Source: Chryseosolibacter indicum
GTDB lineage: Bacteria > Bacteroidota > Bacteroidia > Cytophagales > Cyclobacteriaceae
DNA length: 64,000 bases
Direction of reading: 5' to 3'
Assembly: GCF_018598585.1 (NCBI RefSeq)
Contig: NZ_JAHESD010000009.1
Coordinates: 51,606-115,605, forward strand
Position 1 is the first letter of the stretch. The number at the start of each line of letters is the position of its first letter. The notes under the pieces are model-generated. The model saw only the letters and a program-made list of their open reading frames with translations, searched no databases and was not told the origin of the DNA. Shown piece after piece: positions 45,401-52,635 of this stretch. Position numbers and translations under genes: made by a program.

Positions 45401-46921
45401 AAGATTAGTATTACGTTTACTGTTACGTTCATGTGCCGATACCAGCACCTGCGCATTACTACGTTGCGACCTGCTTTCTACTTCGGGCAGGTATGGAGAA
45501 AGCTTGGCTTCCGAAACCTTCTTGTATATTTTCCAGCGTACGCTTACCTCAGCAATATGCTGTTTTATAGAGTTGGCATTTTCTGTAGTGCCCAGAAAGA
45601 TGTAACCATTTTTATTAGCCGAGAACAAGAGCACTGAGTATACCCTGTTTTGTAAGGCAGGCCCCATGTATATGAGCATGTTTCTGCAGCTAACCAGGTC
45701 GTTTTTTATAAAGGGCGGATCTTTAATTACGTTATGCCCAGCAAATACAATCTGCTTTCTTATTTTTTGAGTAATAACGTAACCATCGTCCTGTTTAGTA
45801 AAGTATGTTGCCAGCCTTTTAGCATCTACATCTTCTTCAATACTTTTCGGATAGAAGCCTTTAGAGGCAATCTCTATATTAGATTTTTCAATATCGGTTG
45901 CAAAGATCTTTACAGGTAGATGTTGGGCATTCACTTGCTGGATTACTTCATCCAAAACAATAGCCAGTGAATATGCTTCTTCCCCTGTACTGCAGGCACA
46001 AATCCAAAGTTTGATCTGTTCACCAAGTTCTTTCTGTTTAATGATTTCAGGAAATACTTTCTCCTTCAACACATCGAAAGCCTCTTTATCACGGAAAAAC
46101 CTGGTAACGTTTATAAGAAAATCCTTACCCAGCAGTTTACACTCTTCCGGGTTACCTTTTAAAAAATTATAGTAGTCTTTAACGTTATCAAAATTCTCCT
46201 TACGCATTCTATTAAACACCCTCCTGGTAATGGTAGGTGTTTTATAGTAATGGAAATCAAACCCTGCCTGCCGGTGTATCTCTTCAAAAATGAGCTTGAG
46301 CGTTTCATCATCAATACTGTCTTCTGAGTATTCAGCATCAGCAACAAAGTTCATGATCTGCTGAGGTATTTCATTGGCAGGAAGCACAAAGTCTACATTA
46401 CCACTGGTGATCACGCTTTTTGGCATTCCATCAAATTTGGATGAACCTGGCTCCTGTACAATTACAAGGCCCCCTTCTTCCTTAACAGATGCCACTCCTT
46501 TTGTTCCATCGGTACCAGTTCCTGACAAGATTACAGCAATAGCTTCCGATTTTTTTTCTTTTGCTAAAGAATGCATAAAAACATCAATAGCATTATTAGG
46601 CACTTTTAAATTCTGCTTTTCTGTAAGAATAAGCTTGTCGTCCTTAACAGCAATAAACTTGTTGTTAGGGATAACATAAACGCAATTCTTACGAACGGGC
46701 AGGTTATGCTCTGCTTCAAACACCTTCATGTGCGTATGGCGCGAAACAAGTTCTACCAGCAAACTTTTATAATCGGGGGAGAGGTGCTGAATAATAACAA
46801 AAGAAAGATTACTGCTCTCTGGCATATTGTCAAAGAACTCATGAATAGCTTCAAGACCGCCGGCTGAAGCTCCGATAGCTACAATGTAATGACCTTTATC
46901 TTTTACTACTTTCTTTACCAT
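42434..46921 (-). CDS. CheB-CheR-PAS hybrid histidine kinase
   Basis: A 1495-residue multidomain protein. In order: CheB methylesterase (about 10-190, GASAGG with catalytic Ser19, QHLSPD, TGTDG); CheR methyltransferase (about 215-465, CACSTGEEAYS near 312, NVTRFFRD); a long coiled coil with repeated ANEELQSSNEEL (640-715); about four PAS domains (715-1250); HisKA with the phosphoacceptor His in SHDLQEPLRK (near 1270); and HATPase_c (DNGIGF near 1433, GTGIGLAIVKK near 1455). The frame extends to TTG at 46939, but the ATG at 46921, preceded by GAGGAG, is preferred. It follows the phytochrome stop by 14 bp. No membrane segment is visible, so it is a soluble kinase. Confidence 0.93.
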   Translation of the reverse strand: MVKKVVKDKGHYIVAIGASAGGLEAIHEFFDNMPESSNLSFVIIQHLSPDYKSLLVELVSRHTHMKVFEAEHNLPVRKNCVYVIPNNKFIAVKDDKLILTEKQNLKVPNNAIDVFMHSLAKEKKSEAIAVILSGTGTDGTKGVASVKEEGGLVIVQEPGSSKFDGMPKSVITSGNVDFVLPANEIPQQIMNFVADAEYSEDSIDDETLKLIFEEIHRQAGFDFHYYKTPTITRRVFNRMRKENFDNVKDYYNFLKGNPEECKLLGKDFLINVTRFFRDKEAFDVLKEKVFPEIIKQKELGEQIKLWICACSTGEEAYSLAIVLDEVIQQVNAQHLPVKIFATDIEKSNIEIASKGFYPKSIEEDVDAKRLATYFTKQDDGYVITQKIRKQIVFAGHNVIKDPPFIKNDLVSCRNMLIYMGPALQNRVYSVLLFSANKNGYIFLGTTENANSIKQHIAEVSVRWKIYKKVSEAKLSPYLPEVESRSQRSNAQVLVSAHERNSKRNTNLWDEFKETLFTEFNFAAFYIDRNFEIKEAVGNFDQILSLPKRILKLNLLRMLPGSVSSTLVGEIKNAWKTNQKKVIRNLHIRHGEKDIALQVMVKPESQSYNKQFTLIAFHFMLIEESLVTEPVKLVYPDAGQSDYVLSLEEELSETKNNLQHAIEDLETANEELQSSNEELLSANEELQSSNEELQSLNEELHTLNTEHQLKIKELIELNDDLNNYFRSSNIGQIFLDKNMFIRKFNPAAVRMINLIETDIGRPFSHISTNLKYSGLNSDIENVLKNSGTVEREVELHNGMNLLLRIMPYITQDQRTAGIIISFIDITTITSLNNIIRGVFNASLSAIFALESVRNSRRQIVDFSIVTANHAGAKWLKKEMDNIKGLQIKRDLKALFFENLFQQFCTIVEEGTQLHTDIFYEEEKLWFEVTAVQMADGLVATFSDITQKKNAEDRLKKNYVELVTTKDNLKKLNSELERKVTERTQMLYASEERFRLVARATNDAIWDWDLVNNKIWYSDAFYLKFGYSEADSFTHQEWLSKIHPEERKGVESSIHQTFNSGKKQWSKEYRFAKADGSYANILDRASVIQDEYGTPYRMLGSMLDLTDLKKAEQEIENIIEQRRFLAQSMPLIVWTSDAEGKVDFVNRQFETYTGVKLQHALNDGWKRVIHQDDLRRIEERWGDAITYKSDFQAEVRIRLFNGTYHWNILRAKVRKDEGGNVINWVTTTIDVHEQKQSHDVLEQKVTERTEELLKMNEALEVSNSDLQQFASVASHDLQEPLRKILLYTNLIKDRYTSELGSGANYLTKILHSSTRMKSIINNVLNYSKLSAENNKYEATDMNQLISEIIEDLEVAIQEKQAHIQVDDFPLIDVIPGQIRQVFQNMIGNALKFSKPDGIPEIKISAVRIDNKAFDGKPTAEGAYCRITISDNGIGFDKKFAENIFVLFQRLHSKDAYEGTGIGLAIVKKIVEKHSGIITASGEEGQGASFTIVLPIEQ

Positions 46922-46935
46922 TTCAAAATTACTCC

Positions 46936-48447
46936 TCAATACGCTGAAGAAGTCTCATATTCATAGATAAAGCTTCTCAATGTCTCTGCTATATCCAGCT
47001 CTTCTTTTTTCCACGACTGCGAAACCCCTTGTACTTTTTGCTGCCATTGTTTAAAAGAATTACGGGGATGGTAATTCTTTTCGTCTTTCTCAAATTGAAT
47101 GCGCTCTTCCGGGTTGCCCCCCCAGTTAATGATGCGTACTTTTTCTTTTCTAAACAGGATGAGATACTGATCTTTTAAATAGTTGATGGGAATTACAAGC
47201 ATGCCACTGCCAACGTCTGCATAGTCGCGGCCATACTCATATTCATACCCCAGTATTTCGGTTGCAAATACCTTCTTTAGTTCTTTTGTATGCAGCCAAA
47301 GCAGCAACTCCTCCAATTGATCTTGTCTTGGCGTTTCTCCTTCAGTATAGAATCTTCCATTCCTGGTAACAACAGCACCGCTGGCATCAAAGAGCTGCAA
47401 CACACCCTGTTGCGAAAGCAAGTTTTTATCTAATTCATTGCTTTTGAAAACAGATTCGATGAGTTGAGCATAACCGGTTTTGATATTATTCTCCAATGCC
47501 AATGAGGACTGGTTCTGCAATGATGTGATCTTTACTGAGATCATACTCGAAATCATTTCAAATATAGAGCACATCTCAAAGCTCATGTACTTTGCTGTTT
47601 TATGGTGGCAGGCAATAAGCCCCCATAGTGTATCCTGATGCATAATGCGGGTAGACATTGACGCTGTTACACCCATATTTTTCAGATACTCTACATGCAC
47701 CGCAGCAACACTTCTGAGGTTGCAATCTGAAAGATCAATAAAAGAGCCGGTGGCAGGATTAATAACCGGATACAACTTCACCGGTTTGTAATCTCTATCA
47801 GGAATAAAACGGTAAGGATTTTTCAGATACAACTGCCTAGCCTGTTTGGGAATATCTGATGCAGGAAAAGTAAAGCCCATATAAGCTTCCATGTCACTCT
47901 CCTTTTCCTCTGCCAAAACAGTTCCGTTCCATTCCGAATCGAAACTGTAGATCATTACCTTATCAAACCCTGAAATACGTTTCAGTTCTTTCGTGGCAAG
48001 CATGCAAGTCTCTTCTATAGTCTTTGTAGCCTCTATAGAAGACATAGCAACCTTCACCTCCTGGTAAACCTCAACAAAAGACTCCTGCTTGCCCAACGTT
48101 ACTGGCTCTGCATCAATTTCTACCACCAGGTATTTTTCCTTGCGATGTATTAACACCAGGAAATGCTTTTTGTTTATCTCCCAAACCGAAGGTATATGGT
48201 CATTAAATTCATTATTCAGTTTCTCCTGCAGGTGCTTAAAAGTTTTCTCCTGCAAATGGTCACTTAAAGCAGATGAAACCACTTCCTGAACGGGCTTTCC
48301 AAAAACAGCATCTGTGTTTTCGCTGGCCTGAATAATTTCTGCCGTTACCTTATTAACAATAAGCAGCACACCATAGGGTTGAATAAGATTAGTAAGGTGT
48401 ATGGGCAAACTGCCACAAAAGTCAGAATCGTAATTAGTTGGTTTCAT
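46936..48447 (-). CDS. Bacteriophytochrome photosensory module (PAS-GAF-PHY) lacking an output domain
   Basis: A 503-residue protein that is entirely photosensory. The N-terminal PAS contains Cys11, the bilin attachment position of bacteriophytochromes, just before PIHLTNLIQPYG (IQPHG in most). The GAF domain has FPASDIP (Asp198), His251 in AVHVEYLKNMGV and the ACHH pair at 281-282. The PHY domain has the tongue motifs WGG (442-444) and PRNSF (461-465). The protein ends about 38 residues after PRxSF with no kinase. The kinase is the next gene, 14 bp away, and heme oxygenase is just upstream, so biliverdin supply, light sensing and signalling are encoded together. Confidence 0.93.
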   Translation of the reverse strand: MKPTNYDSDFCGSLPIHLTNLIQPYGVLLIVNKVTAEIIQASENTDAVFGKPVQEVVSSALSDHLQEKTFKHLQEKLNNEFNDHIPSVWEINKKHFLVLIHRKEKYLVVEIDAEPVTLGKQESFVEVYQEVKVAMSSIEATKTIEETCMLATKELKRISGFDKVMIYSFDSEWNGTVLAEEKESDMEAYMGFTFPASDIPKQARQLYLKNPYRFIPDRDYKPVKLYPVINPATGSFIDLSDCNLRSVAAVHVEYLKNMGVTASMSTRIMHQDTLWGLIACHHKTAKYMSFEMCSIFEMISSMISVKITSLQNQSSLALENNIKTGYAQLIESVFKSNELDKNLLSQQGVLQLFDASGAVVTRNGRFYTEGETPRQDQLEELLLWLHTKELKKVFATEILGYEYEYGRDYADVGSGMLVIPINYLKDQYLILFRKEKVRIINWGGNPEERIQFEKDEKNYHPRNSFKQWQQKVQGVSQSWKKEELDIAETLRSFIYEYETSSAY

Positions 48448-48508
48448 TTTATATAATCTTAAAAGAGAGGAGGAAGTAAAATGAGAGGGGAAGCAATAGA
48501 ACCTGTTG

Positions 48509-49090
48509 TTAAACTGCTAAGGGCAATAATATTTCCTGCTTATCTATCCAATTTTTGAAAGTTATAAACGTGTCGTTGGCGGCACCAATAATTTCTTCTT
48601 TCTCAAAATCATTAAAAGGTTGATCCAATTTTTCCTTGAACGATTCCCACATCACCTGAGTCTTTTCACCATATCCCAGAAAGAAAGAAATCCCTTTTTT
48701 GTCCTTAAGGTTCAACTGATTGGCAATCATTTTTGCTATAATCTGCCCACCCAGGGTTGAACCTTCCAGTACATAAAGCACACCGAGCGACTGTGCGTAT
48801 GACTTTACTACTGGTAAATCTGTACAAAGTGGTAATTGCCCAACAGGCATAAAGCTACTTATGTCGTCTAGAATAGAATCCGCTTTTCTGCGGGCCGTGA
48901 AATTTAAAAGTGATTCATCAGTAATATATGGTTGTATTTGTATCTCAATCGCTGCATAATACCCATACATTACTTTTAACAAAGTCGCGTAATCCTCAAC
49001 CGACCTAATGTTTTTAATTCTTGTTACCAGCTTCTTCTCCAAAACCTGGTGAGCATAAGCTGTTTGTTCTTTAAGGTGTTGGTGAAGCAT
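48509..49090 (-). CDS. bphO: Biliverdin-producing heme oxygenase (BphO type)
   Basis: A 193-residue soluble heme oxygenase. The proximal histidine is probably His14 in LKEQTAYAHQVLE; the distal-helix region is SLGVLYVLEGSTLGGQIIAK, with the glycine-rich kink typical of BphO proteins, and the C-terminal helix pattern WESFKEKLDQ follows. It opens heme to biliverdin, the chromophore of the phytochrome encoded 61 bp downstream. Its placement as an operon partner strongly supports that role. Confidence 0.92.
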   Translation of the reverse strand: MLHQHLKEQTAYAHQVLEKKLVTRIKNIRSVEDYATLLKVMYGYYAAIEIQIQPYITDESLLNFTARRKADSILDDISSFMPVGQLPLCTDLPVVKSYAQSLGVLYVLEGSTLGGQIIAKMIANQLNLKDKKGISFFLGYGEKTQVMWESFKEKLDQPFNDFEKEEIIGAANDTFITFKNWIDKQEILLPLAV

Positions 49091-49230
49091 TAGGCTTTAA
49101 GTCTGTTAAGGTGGTAAATTACTATGCGAAATAGTGAATTAATAATTCGCAAGGTTAAATTTCAGCCCGTCTCCGGAAAAAATTGAATGGCATACTTTTT
49201 TACAGCACAAAATTTATCACATAAGAGAAT

Positions 49231-49824
49231 TTAACTCGCAACTTTGATTGGCTTTTCTTTAATAAGCTTACCGATTGTACCTGCTAATTGTTTAGGTGGA
49301 AGAATATAATCCGGATGGTCTTTCATAATAGCGGCCCAGGGCATCGAGTTAAATTTTGTTGAAGCTGGTTCCTGAACCAACACCATTCCATTATATTCAA
49401 ACAGCTTTTGCGCGCCATCAGAACCATCGTAACCCATACCAGACATAATAATACCTACTGCCAGTTCCTTTTTATCAATAGCCAGCGATTCAAAAAAAAT
49501 GTCTATCGCCCTGTTAATACCCTCATTTTCCCTTCTTGGATACAGGTACAGAAAGCCATCTTTTATTTTAACCTCGGCGTTCTCGGGCAACACGTAAACC
49601 TCGCCTCTACGAACCTGTGTAATCCCTTTAATACGATGAACAGGCATCGGTGTAAACCTTGCTATAATCTTATCTAATTGGCTCTCGTGACTTCTTAAAA
49701 GATGGGTGACAACCACATAGGCGGCAGGTAGATCGTCATCCAGATTTTCAAAAAAACTCTTCAGTGCATCATGGCCACCGGCCGATGCCCCTATCCCCAC
49801 CACATACAAATCATTGCTAGCCAT
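49231..49824 (-). CDS. Stand-alone CheB-type methylesterase domain
   Basis: A 197-residue protein consisting only of the CheB catalytic domain. The catalytic Ser is in GIGASAGGHDAL, the His in VVTHLLRSHESQL and the Asp in IMSGMGYDGSDG; the QEPASTKFNSMP region is also characteristic. There is no receiver domain. It lies upstream of bphO on the same strand with a 140-bp gap, so it may share or precede the phytochrome operon. No chemoreceptor, CheA or CheW gene is present in the window, so a role in chemoreceptor demethylation is uncertain. Confidence 0.9.
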   Translation of the reverse strand: MASNDLYVVGIGASAGGHDALKSFFENLDDDLPAAYVVVTHLLRSHESQLDKIIARFTPMPVHRIKGITQVRRGEVYVLPENAEVKIKDGFLYLYPRRENEGINRAIDIFFESLAIDKKELAVGIIMSGMGYDGSDGAQKLFEYNGMVLVQEPASTKFNSMPWAAIMKDHPDYILPPKQLAGTIGKLIKEKPIKVAS

Positions 49825-50129
49825 AAAAGCTTTATTACCAATTCTATGCCTGTAAAACTTTCACTATTCGGATAGTAAAAACACATTCTAAAAGATTTTG
49901 TTCGAATTAAAACCTTTTAAATACCTCGCAGCTTACTTCTCCTGAAACCGCTTTTTACCGGCGCTCCAACTTATAGAAAGCACCTACTTGTCCGCCCTCT
50001 CCGATCCCCCCGAAAGTCAAGGCCTTCGGTTGTTTTTACCGAATCTCTTACTCCATGTAAGCACCCGATGCTATCGCTATTAAGGATAATTTTATTTTCT
50101 AACGGCCTACCTCAAAACCGCGAAGCTTC

Positions 50130-50249
50130 AGCCGTATATAAGCCGGGGTTGAGCCGTATATAAGCCGTATATGAGCCGGGTAAGGCCTTAAATTTCAGTA
50201 AAAACGCAACCTATACGGCTCATATACGGCTCAAGTACGGCTCAACCCC
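50130..50249. repeat. 11-bp-period repeat forming a long inverted repeat
   Basis: Five units beginning AGCC lie at exact 11-bp steps: 50130 AGCCGTATATA, 50141 AGCCGGGGTTG, 50152 AGCCGTATATA, 50163 AGCCGTATATG and 50174 AGCCGGGTAAG. On the far side of a 37-nt spacer, CGGCTCA recurs at 50216, 50227 and 50238, again 11 bp apart. The 34-nt arms 50145-50178 and 50216-50249 pair with four mismatches. The element is intergenic, between the CheB gene and a divergently oriented conserved gene. Confidence 0.9.
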
Positions 50250-50270
50250 AACTGATCTGCCGCGGAACGC

Positions 50271-50334
50271 TTAAAAATCTTTAAAAAAAATTTCAACTTT
50301 TTTTCAGTGGGCAGGCTGGCTGCCTAGTGCCCGG
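50271..50334. repeat. Hairpin element, copy A
   Basis: An A/T-rich stretch (TTTAAAAAAAATTTCA) leads into a 30-nt core at 50305-50334 beginning CAGTGGGCAGGCTGG. The core folds as GGGCA (50309-50313) with TGCCC (50328-50332) around a second small stem GGC/GCC. A diverged copy lies 172 bp downstream. Confidence 0.65.
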
Positions 50335-50442
50335 ATACTTTTGTCCTGTGCTTTAGATGTCGCGAAAATCTTTACTAAACCTATGCGCTCAGCTATTGCG
50401 CTTAATGCAATGCACTATGGCGATGTAAAGACAGAAGGAAGA

Positions 50443-50506
50443 GAAAAAAGATTTAAAAAAAGATTCAGGAAAAATTCAGTGCGCAAGCTGGTAGCAAAGT
50501 GCGCGG
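50443..50506. repeat. Hairpin element, copy B
   Basis: This repeats copy A: TTTAAAAAAAGATTCA leads into a 30-nt core at 50477-50506 beginning CAGTGCGCAAGCTGG, identical at 23 of 30 positions. The outer stem becomes GCGCA with TGCGC: the second G:C pair of copy A is replaced by C:G, a compensatory change. It lies 47 bp before the gene at 50553. A 64-codon open frame (TTG start at 50341) crosses it, but coding is doubtful. Confidence 0.65.
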
Positions 50507-50552
50507 CTAACATTGCATTGGAACAAACACAGTAACATAAACAAATAAATAT

Positions 50553-51347
50553 ATGTCGAAACAGATCGGTTTAATTAAGTTGAAAGGGAACATGGGTGGT
50601 ATCTCTTTCTTTCAGAGCGAAGGTAAACACCTCGCAAAAATGTCTAACGGTCCGGATAAGGAGAAGATCGCCAATGATCCGCGATTTGAGCGAACGCGCG
50701 AGAACAACACCGAATTTGGTGGAAGCGCTATGGTCTCAAAAGCAATGCGAAGGGCATTTGCTCCTGTTATCCACATGGCGGATGCAAGGTTCACATCCAG
50801 GCTTACGGGAATCTTTAAGGAGATTAACAGCAAAGGTGACGGTGTTCGCGGTAAACGCGACATCACCCTGTCTGAGCATCAGATTCAATTGGCAAACCTT
50901 GAGTTTAACATCAATCGTAGTTTTACAACCTTGTTTACAGCTACCTTTGCGGCAACAAGCACAGCACAACGTGCCAGTGCATCCATTACAGTGGATGAAG
51001 TGCTGATGAAAAAATCTGCGAAAGGTCCTGAAGGTTCAACCCACGTATTGTTTACCCAGGCTCTGGGTGTAGTCTCCGATTACGCTTACGACGAGAACCT
51101 GAAGCGCTACGCTGCATTGGCGCCAGCTTTGGACGGACTGGGTACTGTTACAGAAAGTGAGTACATACCACTGAATGGTAACACGCCGGTATCGTTTACC
51201 ATTAACTCGTTGTTGCCCGGAAACCCGGTGCTTACAGAAGATGTAAGTGTAATCCAATGTATCGGTATCAGCTTCTTCCAGCAACTAAAGTCTGACTACT
51301 ATCCATTATTACAGGGTAGTGCGCTTAAGGTAGTGCGCGTATTCTAG
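50553..51347 (+). CDS. Conserved Bacteroidota protein of unknown function
   Basis: A 264-residue soluble protein without signal peptide or membrane helix. It opens with a glycine-containing strand (IGLIKLKGNMGGISFFQSEGKHLAKMSNGP) and a polar segment DPRFERTRENNTEFGGSAMVSKAMRRAF that I recognise as a pattern recurring in unannotated Bacteroidota proteins; no function is known to me. The C-terminal half is rich in beta strands and small residues. It is monocistronic: a hairpin-rich upstream region precedes it and a terminator follows 21 bp after the stop. Confidence 0.75.
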   Translation: MSKQIGLIKLKGNMGGISFFQSEGKHLAKMSNGPDKEKIANDPRFERTRENNTEFGGSAMVSKAMRRAFAPVIHMADARFTSRLTGIFKEINSKGDGVRGKRDITLSEHQIQLANLEFNINRSFTTLFTATFAATSTAQRASASITVDEVLMKKSAKGPEGSTHVLFTQALGVVSDYAYDENLKRYAALAPALDGLGTVTESEYIPLNGNTPVSFTINSLLPGNPVLTEDVSVIQCIGISFFQQLKSDYYPLLQGSALKVVRVF

Positions 51348-51367
51348 TGAATTGTTATTGAAATCTT

Positions 51368-51406
51368 ACAAAGCCTTCTCCTCCGGGGAGGGCTTTGTTT
51401 GCTTTT
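51368..51406 (+). terminator. Rho-independent terminator
   Basis: ACAAAGCC (51368-51375) pairs with GGCTTTGT (51391-51398), with an inner CTCC/GGAG helix, followed by TTGCTTTT. It ends the gene at 50553. Confidence 0.85.
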
Positions 51407-51679
51407 GCTATTATTCTGACAATGAGTATTGAGCTAAAACGAACAGAAGGTGTAACAACCCTGATACTTAGGTGAACAGAACAGCAAAGTATACTCCTGC
51501 TATAAGCAGATAAGGTTAATCCGCCAGGTAAAGCAGAGGTGTAGCAGATGAACAAAGGGGAGTCAGGTCTTAGTCTCCCTTCAATAATTCAATAATTCTT
51601 ACTTCAACGAAGCGATGATGCAGCTTTATAATCACGATAGTAAAAGACAACGCAGCCCATGGTATCTACGCTTATTGCC

Positions 51680-52440
51680 ACCATTCTCCTATGGAAAAAT
51701 TGATTGTAGGGTCAACTTTATAAGGCAGGTTATTGCCTCATAAAGAAGATTCAGAAGGTAAAACCAGGTGAGCCGATGTCTTTAAATACCTTTTTCCCTA
51801 GGGAGATAGGCATTTTTTATCCTGAATGAGGATATCCGTCTGCACCTATTTGTCTATGTATAACTCAAATTGCCGTGCTCAATGGGCCTAAGCCTTAAGT
51901 AAAATGTATCCCCGCTTCCTTTATCATCAATACAAAAATGAGTGAATGCCCTATACTTCTCCCTGCTATTAACAGGGAGAAAAGATCACCACAAATACGA
52001 ATCAGTAGGAGAAGGTGACCCATTCGGGAGGAGAAAATCATTAATAAAAGAGAGTGAAGAAGGAAAATTACCTGGTAAAAGAGCAGTTTTCCGAGGGGAA
52101 TGAGATCCATTACCATGAGAAAGTCATTGTAACATGAGGGTGAAGCGGTGCGTTAGCAGGGAAGATGATGTAGTAATGTATAGGTATAAGCGCAGTGATA
52201 ACGTCTGTTTTCCCTAGGGAAAATGTTCTTTTACCATAGAAATTACCTATGAAAAAGAGAAGAAAGAGAGGTAAACATGATTTTACCCAGGTAAAAACCA
52301 TAAGCGAGTATACAAGTGGGCACATTTTCTTTAGTGAGAAGTGATTAAAGCGTTACTTCAAATGAGAGAAGTAGATGTAATTCTTCTTAAGAGAGAGAAG
52401 TAATACATGAAGTGATACTTAATTTTCCTCTATGGAAATG
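51680..52440. repeat. Non-coding stretch dense in short palindromes
   Basis: The whole 51407-52530 gap lacks a credible gene. From 51.7 to 52.4 kb it carries many short dyads: 51716-51727/51734-51745 (12-bp arms, one mismatch), TCCCTAGGGA at 51795, ATCCT/AGGAT at 51819, TTCTCCCTG/CAGGGAGAA at 51957-51981, TTACCTGGTAA at 52068, TTTTCCCTAGGGAAAA at 52209 (perfect, 16 bp), CATAG/CTATG at 52236, TTTTACCCAGGTAAAA at 52281 and TTTCC/GGAAA at 52424. Many share a TTTTCC or TTTACC half-site. Confidence 0.75.
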
Positions 52441-52531
52441 TAACCATTAGGATATTTATAGTAGCACTACTATTTTAGTGTTCAGTTTGATCTGAACATG
52501 TAGTTCATCGAAGAGAATGCTTAATGAAAAA

Positions 52532-52561
52532 TTTTAAAGCTCAATTACACTCGTATATTTG
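52532..52561 (+). promoter_or_regulatory. Bacteroidota-type promoter candidate for the SWIB gene
   Basis: TATATTTG at 52554-52561 matches the TAnnTTTG -7 consensus of Bacteroidota; TTTT at 52532-52535, 18 nt upstream, stands in for the TTTG -33 element. The implied 5' leader is about 68 nt. Confidence 0.55.
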
Positions 52562-52635
52562 CATGGAGAGTTCAGATTATACATCTTTACATAAGAACAA
52601 CTTAACTTTTACTAATTAATTATAACAAAAACGCT

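Noticed and set aside
46936..48447. Phytochrome truncated by a frameshift that separated its kinase
   Set aside because: The next gene begins with an intact CheB domain, not with kinase sequence, and has its own start and GAGGAG box, so this is a true gene boundary.
50130..50249. Possible CRISPR array
   Set aside because: Units are 11 bp with no spacers and the second half is inverted; no cas genes are present.
50341..50535. Possible small basic protein (64 codons, TTG start)
   Set aside because: No ATG near the start, it overlaps a repeated hairpin, and the sister copy has an in-frame stop at the matching place.
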